From Clostridia bacterium (lineage in GTDB: Bacteria; Bacillota_A; Clostridia; TANB77; CAG-508): DNA of 13,341 nt. The stretch spans positions 1 to 13,341 of the forward strand of contig JAGATI010000097.1 in the NCBI GenBank assembly GCA_017621295.1, given 5' to 3'. Shown here piece after piece: positions 1-8,250 of the stretch. The translations under genes were made by a program, and so were the position numbers. How positions within the stretch are numbered: the stretch's first letter is position 1; every line of letters begins with the position of its first letter. A model generated the notes under the pieces. That model was not told where the DNA came from. It searched no databases and was given only the letters and a program-made list of their open reading frames with translations.

Positions 1-133
1 GACTAATTTTATATCCAATTTTAAAATTAAGGCTGACCAGTAACAGTTATTTTAAATAAATTTTGATATTTTAAATGTATTATATATACATGAGAGCATT
101 AATGATTTATAATGTATTTGAGTTTATAGTGTT

Positions 134-161
134 TTGTATTAAACTTAAATACAGTTATATT
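134..161 (+). promoter_or_regulatory. Weak candidate promoter upstream of the AI-2E family gene
   Basis: TTGTAT (134-139) and TATATT (156-161) are separated by 16 bases and could serve as -35 and -10 boxes for the gene starting at 203. A second candidate is TTGATA (63-68) with TATACA (85-90). The region is so A+T-rich that such matches are expected by chance, so this marks a possibility only. Nothing else is recognisable in positions 1-202. Confidence 0.2.
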
Positions 162-202
162 TAAATAAAGTATATTAAGGAAAGAAAGGGATAATATTTA
201 AT

Positions 203-1345
203 ATGAACAATAATAAAGGTGTATGGAAAAAATGGGCTTATTGGTTTAGTTTTGCTATAGCTGTTATTATAGTATATAAGACTTTAGATAATTTTAAGGA
301 AATTAAAGTATGGATTTCGAATTTATTTAATATTATTATGCCATTTATAATAGGTATAATAATTGCATATTTATTATATCTACCTTCAAGAAAGTTAGAA
401 AATTTATACAAAAAGGTAAAATTTATTAATAAAAAAGCTAGATTACTTAGTGTTATTACTGTATATATTATTGCAATAATAATCATAATGTTAGCTATAA
501 GGTTTATTGTGCCTGTAATATCACAAAGTATTATAGATTTAGTAAATAATTTTCAAAGTTATTATAGTTTAGCAATGGAAAACATAAATAGTTTGCCAAG
601 TGATTCTATATTTAAAAGCGAATATGTGATGAGTATTGCAGATGAAATAAAAAATATAGATTTAAAAGAATTTGTTAATATAGAAAGATTAAGTGCATAT
701 GCAAAAGGAGCTATAAATATAGCAAATGGTATATTTGACTTTTTTGTTGCTATAATAGTATCTGTATACATATTACTAGAAAGAACAGAGATTGTTAAAT
801 TTATAAAAAAACTGACAAGAGCAATGTTTAATAAAAATACTTATGATAATATAAATAAATATTTTGATAGAACAAATGAAATATTTTTAAAATTTTTAGC
901 AAGTCAATTATTAGATGCAATAGTAGTAGGAATATTAACATCTATTGCAATGAGTATAATGGGAGTAAAGTATGCAGTATTACTAGGATTCTTAATAGGA
1001 ATATCTAATATGATTCCATATTTTGGAGCAATTATAGGAGTAATAATATCTATTATAATTACACTTTTAACAGGAGGAGTATCACAAGCAATATGGATGG
1101 CAATTAGTGTAATAGTATTACAACAAATTGATGCTAATATTATAAATCCTAAAATTGTAGGAGATTCTTTAAAAATAAGTCCATTACTTGTAATATTTGC
1201 TGTAACAATTGGTGGTGCATATTTTGGAATACTTGGAATGTTTTTAGCTGTACCTGTTATAGCCGTAATAAAAATTGTATTATTAGATTTTATTAATTTA
1301 AAAAATAGATTAATATATGATGAAATAGAAGTTAAGGGAAAGTAA
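203..1345 (+). CDS. AI-2E/PerM family multi-pass membrane transporter
   Basis: A 380-residue integral membrane protein, a normal length for the AI-2E (PerM/YdbI/YtvI-like) family. Hydrophobic segments lie at about residues 14-25, 41-60, 83-105, 175-192 and, in the C-terminal half, 235-290, 296-307 and 326-365, with a mostly soluble stretch around 110-170. Family hallmarks seen in the sequence are NMIPYFG at 269-275, the QQIDANIINPKIVG block at 307-320, and the Gly-rich GAYFGILGMFLAVPV segment at 338-352. The family is named for autoinducer-2 export, but members do other jobs, including Na+/H+ antiport in some bacteria, so the substrate cannot be told from sequence. The ATG at 203 follows the purine-rich stretch AAGGAAAGAAAGGG (177-190); the spacing is a little long. 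The next gene starts about 50 bases downstream with no terminator between, so co-transcription with the sortase is plausible, though a functional link is not evident. Confidence 0.9.
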   Translation: MNNNKGVWKKWAYWFSFAIAVIIVYKTLDNFKEIKVWISNLFNIIMPFIIGIIIAYLLYLPSRKLENLYKKVKFINKKARLLSVITVYIIAIIIIMLAIRFIVPVISQSIIDLVNNFQSYYSLAMENINSLPSDSIFKSEYVMSIADEIKNIDLKEFVNIERLSAYAKGAINIANGIFDFFVAIIVSVYILLERTEIVKFIKKLTRAMFNKNTYDNINKYFDRTNEIFLKFLASQLLDAIVVGILTSIAMSIMGVKYAVLLGFLIGISNMIPYFGAIIGVIISIIITLLTGGVSQAIWMAISVIVLQQIDANIINPKIVGDSLKISPLLVIFAVTIGGAYFGILGMFLAVPVIAVIKIVLLDFINLKNRLIYDEIEVKGK

Positions 1346-1385
1346 GTATAATAATAAATCTATTTTGAATCAGTTTAATTTATTT

Positions 1386-1390
1386 GGAGG
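1386..1390 (+). promoter_or_regulatory. Ribosome binding site that fixes the sortase start
   Basis: GGAGG sits 5 bases before the ATG at 1396. An in-frame TTG at 1384 would overlap this Shine-Dalgarno sequence, so 1396 is the better start. Confidence 0.8.
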
Positions 1391-1395
1391 AAAAC

Positions 1396-2139
1396 ATGAG
1401 AAAAATAAACAATAAAGAGACAAAGAAAGATAAAGATATATGTAAAAAGAATATAAAAAAACAAGAGAATAAAAGCAAATTGACATTAATATTACAGATA
1501 CTTTTGTTATTTGCTATAAGTGTTTTTGTAGGAATGTTATTATTTGATTTTCATAGTTCAAAAGTAATGGATTCAAGCTTATCTCAAGTAGTAGATGAAT
1601 TAGATAAGAAAATTGAGGAAAATCAAAAAAGTTCTGAACTAGAAAAAGAAGTAAATGATAATGATACTTCAAATGGAACTACAAATCAAACAGAGGAAAA
1701 TCCTAAAAATATATCTTCTGTAAATAAACCAATCAAGTCAAGTGTAAGAATAGGAAACTCCACAGTTTTTGGTAAAATAAAGATAGATAAAATAGGAATA
1801 GAATATCCAATAATAGAATATATAAATGATGATTCTTTGTGGAAATCGATTTGTAAGATATCTAATAATTCTGTTAATGGAACAGGAAATCTTTGTTTAG
1901 CAGGTCATAATATGAGAAATATGACAATGTTTGCAAAGATAAAGAATTTGAAAGTAGGAGATATAGTTGAAATAACTAATATATATGGTAATAAGTATAT
2001 ATATGAAGTGTATGAATCATTCTATGTAGATCCAACAGAAGTAGAAGTTTTAAAAAATACTTCAGAGTCTATAGTAACAATGATAACTTGTAATAATACA
2101 TCTAGTAAGAGATTAATTGTAAGAGCAAAATTGAAATAA
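1396..2139 (+). CDS. Membrane-anchored sortase (class D-like transpeptidase)
   Basis: A 247-residue sortase, a cysteine transpeptidase that cleaves exported proteins at a sorting motif and joins them to the cell wall or to each other. Seen: a Lys-rich cytoplasmic N-terminus, one membrane segment at about residues 29-50, a charged, low-complexity Glu/Asn/Ser-rich linker (about 60-115), then the catalytic barrel. Catalytic residues are visible: His171 in LAGHN, Cys232 in TMITC and Arg239 in KRLIV, with spacing typical of the fold. The N-terminal anchor and short C-terminus suggest a class D-like or related clostridial sortase; the class is inferred. The start was chosen from the GGAGG at 1386-1390 rather than the TTG at 1384. 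It lies between the AI-2E family gene and the giant Cna-B surface protein, whose domain type is a common sortase partner. A terminator overlapping the stop codon separates the two transcripts. No sorting signal for this enzyme is visible in the window. Confidence 0.92.
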   Translation: MRKINNKETKKDKDICKKNIKKQENKSKLTLILQILLLFAISVFVGMLLFDFHSSKVMDSSLSQVVDELDKKIEENQKSSELEKEVNDNDTSNGTTNQTEENPKNISSVNKPIKSSVRIGNSTVFGKIKIDKIGIEYPIIEYINDDSLWKSICKISNNSVNGTGNLCLAGHNMRNMTMFAKIKNLKVGDIVEITNIYGNKYIYEVYESFYVDPTEVEVLKNTSESIVTMITCNNTSSKRLIVRAKLK

Positions 2140-2171
2140 GACAAAAGTATGGAGCTTTTGTCTTATTTTTT
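2135..2171 (+). terminator. Rho-independent terminator after the sortase
   Basis: A perfect 13-bp stem pairs 2135-2147 with 2155-2167 around the 7-base loop TATGGAG, and the T-run extends to 2171. The sortase stop codon (2137-2139) lies inside the left arm. The arm is A-rich on the left and T-rich on the right, so it could also work in reverse, but no gene on the minus strand needs it. Confidence 0.9.
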
Positions 2172-2218
2172 GTGTAAAGTTTTGAGATTATTTTTATGAA
2201 AAATAAAGTTTAACACAA
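2170..2218 (+). other. Second hairpin-forming stretch in the adhesin leader
   Basis: An inner stem pairs TTATTTTT (2188-2195) with AAAAATAA (2199-2206) around ATG. An outer stem pairs 2170-2178 with 2209-2218, with one bulged base. It starts where the sortase terminator ends. It may be a back-up terminator or simply A+T-rich fold-back; no riboswitch consensus was recognised in the 2172-2437 leader. Confidence 0.4.
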
Positions 2219-2276
2219 AAGCTTTGTCCTTTTCTATTGCCTTTGTTTGAATTTGGGGATTATTTTGTTTATTAGA

Positions 2277-2310
2277 TTACATATATTACAAAAATGTAAA
2301 ACAAATGTAA
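2277..2310. repeat. Nested inverted motif cluster (two TTACA, two TGTAA)
   Basis: TTACA occurs at 2277-2281 and 2286-2290, and its complement TGTAA at 2295-2299 and 2306-2310. The inner pair forms TTACA-AAAA-TGTAA, a perfect inverted repeat, and the outer pair nests around it. This could be an operator for a dimeric regulator of the giant surface-protein gene. It could also be chance in an A+T-rich leader. Confidence 0.35.
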
Positions 2311-2368
2311 AAAAAATGCTTAAATGAGCTTCCCTAAATAAAAATAGATTTTATGCCAAGTAGTTGTA

Positions 2369-2397
2369 TTGCAATATTATAACTAGTCTGATTAAAT
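2369..2397 (+). promoter_or_regulatory. Weak candidate promoter for the giant surface-protein gene
   Basis: TTGCAA (2369-2374) and TTAAAT (2392-2397) are 17 bases apart, each matching 4 of 6 consensus positions. A promoter is expected somewhere in 2172-2420, because a strong terminator precedes the gene, but this assignment is weak. Confidence 0.2.
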
Positions 2398-2423
2398 TTA
2401 GTATGAAAGAATTTAAAATTTAA

Positions 2424-2429
2424 GAGGAG
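2424..2429 (+). promoter_or_regulatory. Strong ribosome binding site of the giant surface-protein gene
   Basis: GAGGAG is followed by 8 bases and the ATG at 2438. This supports 2438 as the true start; the signal peptide begins directly from it. Confidence 0.8.
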
Positions 2430-2437
2430 AAAAACGT

Positions 2438-5400
2438 ATGGATAATAAAAAAAGTGGAAAGGGATTTATAAAACTTAAAAAGATTTTAAGTAGTAGCTTA
2501 ATTTTAGTTATGCTTATATCTTTGTGTACTCCATTAATAACAATATCAGAAGCAAAAAATACAGATTCTGAATATTGTAGTTTTGATGTTAATTGGAGTA
2601 ATGGAACAAAGGATTTAGAGACAAATAGCAATACAAGTGTAACTGCTACATTTAAATTAGATTTAAATACTGTACAAACAGGATTTAAATATTTAGAAAT
2701 GAATGTATCAGATATATCTGATAATAGTGTTAAATTAGGAACATCAATAACAATTACAAATCCAAATGATGTTAATGTAGAAAAAATATCTGGTAACAGA
2801 TTAATTTTTAAAGATAATGTAAATGCGGGTACTAGTTTAACAAGTACAATAAATTTTGTTTTCCCAAGAACACAAGATTTTTCAAATTATGAGAAATCTA
2901 TATCTGTTAATTTAACAGGTGAATATTTGGATCCAAACACAAATGAAAATGTACAAATTGATATAGAAAAGGTTCTAAAAGTTACTGTAAATCCAAGTAA
3001 TGAAAAGTATCGTTATAGTGCAAATTTAAGTCTTAAAAAAGATTCTGCAAGTGTAATAGATAAAAAAAGTATTTATGGACAAGATATAGAAGGAAAAATA
3101 AAATACTTAGGTTGGAAAGCATCTAACGTTATAACTTCATATAATATTGAATTAGCAAGTATGTTATATACACAAAATGCTACACTAGATATTACTATAA
3201 ATAGAACATCTACTAGAAATGATAATGCAATGGATAGTGGGTATACAATTAATTTTGGGGGATTAGATGGGGTATTTGGAGAGCCACAACAAATTAAAAA
3301 TGATGATGGTTCTGTTACATATAGGTTTGTTAAAGGAGAAGACAGTGATAAATTTATATTTGATAATTGTTTTGAAATAAGTAAAAAACAATATACAGTA
3401 ACAGTATATTATACAATACCAGATTCTGAAAATTCACCAACTAAAGACAGTATAACAGATAGTGTAACAACTACAACAAATTTTGATGCTAAACTTAGTG
3501 GAACAGGATGGGACGTAGATAGAGATATAGATGGAGTAAATAGTAGCAAAGTAAATATAAGTAAAAATGTTAAAAGTACAAAAGAAACACAAGTTTTATA
3601 TTATTTAACAGGTTACCATTCTTGGGCAAGTATTAAGTATGCAACAACAGAAAATTCAAAAAGTTTAACAGAGGAAAATTTACAAGCCTTAGCAAATGGA
3701 GAAAGTATTGATTTAGGATATAGAATATCTATTAATTATACTATGGGTAGAGATACTGATGAACAAACAGGAAGTATAGTTCATAAAGGAACAAGTATTT
3801 CATATTTAGGAGATGATAAAGTAGTTAAAACAATTCCTGTTGAAGAAAGTATGCTTTTAAAATCAATTACAGGAACTAAAGGAATGTCTTTAATAGAAAA
3901 TGGTAGAAGTCATGAATTATCAGAAAACTATAGTGTTGAAGATGGAAGCAAAATAAGTACTTATTCTGTAAAATTAGAAGATTTCTTATTTAAAAGATAT
4001 ACTGGATACAATGTTGTATATACTTTATCAGGTGCTAAACTAAAAGAGTTAGGATTGTCAGAAACAGAGATAAAGAATATCGTATCGATTGGTCAAAATA
4101 TTACTGCATCTGGAAATGAATGGTTACAAGGAGGAAATCAAGCTATTTATACTGCCGTGGATGCAGAAGCAAATAAAAAATCATATATGGAGCTAGATAT
4201 AGGAGCTTCTGATGGTAATGTAAATACATATGGTAAACAAGAAGAAAATACAATTAATTTACAAATATATAAAAACACAAAAATAATTAAAGACAATAAT
4301 TTAATAGTTAAGAATGTAGACCCTACAATATATATAAAATTCCCAGATGTATATAAACATAGAGTAAAAGAGATTAATTTATCTAAAAATGCAAATGGAA
4401 AAATTTGGGTTGACTCATATCGTATGGAAAATGGGTATTTAATAATTAATTGTAAAGGAACATATACAAGTGAATCTGATTCTGAAAAATTAACAATACA
4501 AGTAAAAACAGAAAGAGAATTGATTGATGCAAATCCATCTACTACTCAAAGTGTAGAAGCATGGTTATTTACAGAAAATGAAAATTATATATCTGATAGA
4601 ATGTGTAATATTAATCCTGATAAAGCTATAGCACAATATATGACTAAAGACTTTAGTGTCGAAAAATCATCAGGAATATATGTTAGAACAGGTATATATA
4701 AAAATGGAGTAATGAATATTCCAGATGGAAATTCAGAGTCTAGTAAGTCAAATCCTATGAAATATAAAAACAATGAAATAGTAACATATCGTACAAAGGT
4801 AAATTCAAATGGAGAAACTCTTAGCAACTTAAGTATTATAAATAGATTACCATTACAAGGAAATAAAAATATAAATGGTAGTGTTAATTTAGACTCAAAT
4901 ATAAGTTTAATAGATTTAAAAAATATAAAGGTATATGTTAATGAGGTAGTTCAAACTTCAGGATATACTATATTATATAGTCAAAATATTGATGCAAACT
5001 CAGATGATGACTTTGAAGAATTAACAGATAGTACAGATTTAAGTACAGTAAAAACAATAAAAGTTGTTATGGATAATGATTTTGTGTTATCTGGAAATAA
5101 TGAATTAGTACTAGAATACCAAATGGTAATGCCAACTTTAGAAGAAAATGCAGATAGTTTAGCAGGTTCTATTTCTGCTATATCATATACAAATAGTATA
5201 AATGTTTCAGGAAGCTTAGAGTCAAGTGCTGCATATGTTACAAACGGAAATCCAAATGGAACTATTAATCTAAAAAAAGTATTTGAAGGAACAAAAGAAG
5301 GTGCTCCAGAAGGAATTTCTTTAAAAGGAATTAAATTTAGATTTATTAATGTAGATACAAATGATATTTTAGTACAAGATAGTCAAAAAGAAGTAGGAAT

Positions 5401-6646
5401 TTTTGAAACAGATGAAAATGGTATTATAAATATACAAAATGTACCAGAAGGAACATATAAAGTAGTTGAAGAATCTAAATTTAACGATTATAAAGGAATT
5501 GATTATACAGAAGTAACAATAGAAAATGGTAAAGCATATCCAGAAACAATAGAAGCAAAAAATAGATTAAAATTAGGAACATTAAAAATACATAAAGTAT
5601 GGGCTGATGCAAAAGAAAATCAAGGAAATGTAACTTTAAGAATTGAAAGAACAGATGATTTGGAATTTTCAGCTACAGCTATTGCAGATAAAGAAACAGG
5701 AACTGCAGTATTTGAAGGATTGCCATATGGAGAATATAAAATTACAGAGGCTAGCGGTATTTATGGATGGCATGGAAAAGAAGTATTAGTTACTTTAAAT
5801 GATGAAATAGTAGAAAAAGACTATGAAAATTATATAACAAAAGAAACAATGCAAATTGTAAAAACTGTACCAGAAAAAGAAACAGTAGAAGGATTAACAT
5901 TTAGATTATCTGGTGTAGGAGATATAACTTATATAAATAAAGATGGAGCAGAAGTAAAAAATATAGTTAATAAAGATATTGTAATTGGGCAGAATAATGG
6001 AGATATAACTACAGATATTTCAGAAGACAAAACACAAGTAACAATTACAATTCCAAATTTACCAGTTGGTTCATATAAAATAGAAGAAATTAATATGCCT
6101 GTTGTTAATACCGAAAATGGAGTAGTAACTAAGTATGTTAATTTAAGCAAAAGAGTAACAATACCAGATGAAGAAGGAAAAATTACAAATATCACATTAA
6201 AAAATAATTATAAAACAGGAAATTTAAATATTAATGTTACTGCAACAGAAGGAACTGAAATTGAACAATTTAAAATTAAAGTTACAGGTATAAGTTATTA
6301 TGGAACTAGAGTTGAAGAAGAAATAAAAGTACCAAGTAATGGTAAGATTACAATTAATGGTCTAGAAATTGGAAAATACAAAATAGAAGAATGTAATACA
6401 AAAGAAGTAAATGGAAAAATATTAACAACTTCACCAGATGGATATGAAGTAATATATAACCCTGAAAATGTAAATACTAATGGTATAGAAATTGAATATG
6501 GAAAAGTAGTAAATGCTCAGATTCATAATGAATATATAGGAAAAGGTGTTGTAAAAATAGTAAAGACTTTAGAAGACGAAGAAGATGTAAGCAAAGCAAC
6601 AGGTATTCAGTTTAAAATAAAAGGAAAAGATGCTGTTCGGAAATGA
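2438..6646 (+). CDS. Giant Cna-B surface adhesin, N-terminal part (ends at frame break)
   Basis: This frame gives 1,402 residues. Residues 1-39 are a Sec signal peptide: Lys-rich start, hydrophobic core at about 19-36, likely cleavage after SEA (39). There is no lipobox. Residues 40-940 are beta-rich, Asn/Ser/Thr-rich and adhesin-like; I recognise no named family with confidence, although residues near 780-930 look like an isopeptide-forming, DUF11-like fimbrial domain. From residue 941 come Cna-B/SpaA domains, starting at about 941, 1047, 1138, 1261 and 1368, with the signatures VPEGTYKVVEE, LPYGEYKITE, LPVGSYKIEE and LEIGKYKIEE. Such domains usually form Lys-Asn isopeptide bonds and build rigid stalks. 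The fifth domain breaks off at GIQFKIKGKDAVRK. Its natural continuation is in the frame starting at 6630, so this is the front of one larger gene rather than a complete protein. If translated as it stands, it would be secreted without any anchor. It has its own leader and ribosome binding site, separate from the sortase transcript. Confidence 0.88.
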   Translation: MDNKKSGKGFIKLKKILSSSLILVMLISLCTPLITISEAKNTDSEYCSFDVNWSNGTKDLETNSNTSVTATFKLDLNTVQTGFKYLEMNVSDISDNSVKLGTSITITNPNDVNVEKISGNRLIFKDNVNAGTSLTSTINFVFPRTQDFSNYEKSISVNLTGEYLDPNTNENVQIDIEKVLKVTVNPSNEKYRYSANLSLKKDSASVIDKKSIYGQDIEGKIKYLGWKASNVITSYNIELASMLYTQNATLDITINRTSTRNDNAMDSGYTINFGGLDGVFGEPQQIKNDDGSVTYRFVKGEDSDKFIFDNCFEISKKQYTVTVYYTIPDSENSPTKDSITDSVTTTTNFDAKLSGTGWDVDRDIDGVNSSKVNISKNVKSTKETQVLYYLTGYHSWASIKYATTENSKSLTEENLQALANGESIDLGYRISINYTMGRDTDEQTGSIVHKGTSISYLGDDKVVKTIPVEESMLLKSITGTKGMSLIENGRSHELSENYSVEDGSKISTYSVKLEDFLFKRYTGYNVVYTLSGAKLKELGLSETEIKNIVSIGQNITASGNEWLQGGNQAIYTAVDAEANKKSYMELDIGASDGNVNTYGKQEENTINLQIYKNTKIIKDNNLIVKNVDPTIYIKFPDVYKHRVKEINLSKNANGKIWVDSYRMENGYLIINCKGTYTSESDSEKLTIQVKTERELIDANPSTTQSVEAWLFTENENYISDRMCNINPDKAIAQYMTKDFSVEKSSGIYVRTGIYKNGVMNIPDGNSESSKSNPMKYKNNEIVTYRTKVNSNGETLSNLSIINRLPLQGNKNINGSVNLDSNISLIDLKNIKVYVNEVVQTSGYTILYSQNIDANSDDDFEELTDSTDLSTVKTIKVVMDNDFVLSGNNELVLEYQMVMPTLEENADSLAGSISAISYTNSINVSGSLESSAAYVTNGNPNGTINLKKVFEGTKEGAPEGISLKGIKFRFINVDTNDILVQDSQKEVGIFETDENGIINIQNVPEGTYKVVEESKFNDYKGIDYTEVTIENGKAYPETIEAKNRLKLGTLKIHKVWADAKENQGNVTLRIERTDDLEFSATAIADKETGTAVFEGLPYGEYKITEASGIYGWHGKEVLVTLNDEIVEKDYENYITKETMQIVKTVPEKETVEGLTFRLSGVGDITYINKDGAEVKNIVNKDIVIGQNNGDITTDISEDKTQVTITIPNLPVGSYKIEEINMPVVNTENGVVTKYVNLSKRVTIPDEEGKITNITLKNNYKTGNLNINVTATEGTEIEQFKIKVTGISYYGTRVEEEIKVPSNGKITINGLEIGKYKIEECNTKEVNGKILTTSPDGYEVIYNPENVNTNGIEIEYGKVVNAQIHNEYIGKGVVKIVKTLEDEEDVSKATGIQFKIKGKDAVRK

Positions 6647-8250
6647 TGTAGATGAAACAATAACAATCGGAGAAGATGGAATAGGAACATCAAGAAAAAT
6701 CCCAGTAGGAACATATCTTTTATCTGAAGTAGAAGAAACAGTTCCTATGAAATATGCAATATGTGAAGAACAAGAAGTAACAATAAAAACAGAAAATACA
6801 AGTGAAAATCCATTAACATTAAACATAGAAAACAAACTAGCAATAGGAAACATAATAATGGAAACTGAACTTGCAACTGGTGGATATCCATCAGAGCCAG
6901 TTACGTACAGTGTAACAAAAGTAAACGATAAATTACAAGCTTTGGATGAGGCAATACAAGTAAAAGGTGATAGAAAGTCACATGCAGAATTAAATGACGT
7001 AAAAGCAGGTAAATATTTAATAGAGCAAACAAAAATACCAGAAGGATATATTAAAGATACACGCCAAATTGTAAATATTACAAGAGAAGAATCAGGATAT
7101 GCATTATTTATAATAGACAAAGAACAAGTCGAAGAACAAGAAAAAACAAAAGTAACAATAAATAAACAAATACTAAACGAAAATGGAGAAATAGCAACAG
7201 AAAAAGATTTTGAAGATGCAAAAATAGATACAAAAGATAAATATAGTTTTGAAGTGAAAATTCAAAATGTAGATACAAAAGAAACATATTATTCATTTAT
7301 AGATGATAAAAATTCAGACATAATACTAGGACTTCCATATGGAACATACGAAATAGAAGAAGTATACAAACCAAAATACAAAATGTTAGAAATGCAAGGT
7401 GAACGTTTAATAAAAGACGAAGAAACAGGAAAAATAACATTTATACTATCTGAAGATAATGAAGAAATACAAAACAATATAATAATTAATATAAAAAATC
7501 AAATAGATAAAGAATTTGGTTTTGGTGGACAAGACTCTAAAGATAACTTAAGCAAGGTACTAGTAGAAGATATAGAAAAAACTTTTATAACAGAAGCAAA
7601 AATTTATATAAGAGATGATGAAAACAATAAATTTTCAGACGCAACATTTAAATTATACGATTCTAATGAAAATATAGTAAAACTTGCAGGACGTAATGGA
7701 ATATATTTTGAATCAGATGAAGGAAACGAAGCAATTTCACCTGTAAATGGAAGAATAATATTAAGAGCACTTCCAGTAGGAGAGTATAAATTAGTAAATG
7801 AAAGCGTAAATGAAAGTTTCTTAAAATCTTTTGATAGAACAGTAACTGTATATGAAAGTGCAGTAGGAGTAACTAGAATAGAACTTTTAAGGAATATACC
7901 AAGAGGAAGTATACGTTTAAGTACAGTATATACAGACGATTTAGGACAAGAACATTATGTAGGAAGTTCAAAATATAAAATTTTAAATCCAGAAACATCA
8001 AAATTACTAACATTTATAAAAAAAGTAGATGGAACATATGAAAGAAGCAATTTACCAAATGCGACAGATAAAATTAGCCTAAAAGCCGGATATGTAGATG
8101 TAAGTGGAATAGAAGCAGGAACCACATATCAAGTAGGAATAGTTGATGTAACAGATAAATATGGAATAATAAAAGAAACGCCAGAAGATGTAACAATAGA
8201 AGATGGAGAATCTAAAGAAATAAAAGTAAGCGTAAAAGATAGAACTGGTG
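5258..8250 (+). repeat. Block of about nine Cna-B/SpaA-type domains spanning the frame break
   Basis: Domain starts are at about 5258, 5576, 5849, 6218, 6539, 6840, 7146, 7593 and 7902. Most carry the family's closing signature, a Gly-x-Tyr segment followed by Glu, such as IPVGTYLLSE, VKAGKYLIEQ, LPYGTYEIEE and LPVGEYKLVN; the ninth (around 8103-8140, IEAGTTYQVG) is degenerate. The domains are diverged at the DNA level, so this is an old protein-level repeat, not a recent duplication. Domain five is split between the two reading frames at about 6618-6646. Confidence 0.8.
6618..6646 (+). pseudogene. Frame break inside the fifth Cna-B domain (one extra base)
   Basis: The upstream frame ends at TGA 6644-6646. 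The downstream frame is open only after TAA 6618-6620, so the switch must lie in this interval. Reading from the upstream frame through KGKD into the downstream LFGNDVDETI restores a normal Cna-B strand order with one base removed, for example the G at 6632 or one A of the A4 tract at 6625-6628. The repaired gene would run 2438-13157, giving about 3,572 residues. Possible causes are a sequencing or assembly indel, a real inactivating or phase-variable mutation, or recoding. No classic slippery heptamer is visible, and the A-runs are only four long. Confidence 0.8.

Noticed and set aside
1..43. End of an upstream coding region (13 codons to a TAA at 41-43)
   Set aside because: A stop-terminated frame this short at a window edge is not evidence of a gene; other frames are equally open and none has a recognisable sequence.
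1384..1395. TTG at 1384 as an earlier start of the sortase
   Set aside because: The TTG overlaps the GGAGG that sits ideally for the ATG at 1396; the four extra residues would be encoded by the ribosome binding site itself.
2334..2362. A sigma-28-like promoter (TAAA ... GCCAAGTA)
   Set aside because: The -10 matches only about 5 of 8 consensus positions and the spacing is off by one; too weak to call in such A+T-rich DNA.
2172..2437. A c-di-GMP or other riboswitch in the long leader of the surface-protein gene
   Set aside because: Adhesin leaders often carry one, but I could not match the conserved core of either c-di-GMP class or of other common riboswitches here.
6640..6720. Stop-codon reassignment (TGA read as Trp) to explain the broken gene
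   Set aside because: Reading through TGA in the upstream frame gives a sequence unlike a Cna-B domain and soon reaches another stop, while the +1 frame gives the right domain. Trp codons I checked are TGG.
6569..7120. A 183-residue open frame on the minus strand
   Set aside because: It lies opposite the Cna-B coding sequence, has no ribosome binding site or recognisable domain, and has the composition expected of a shadow. The other minus-strand frames across the window fail for the same reasons.
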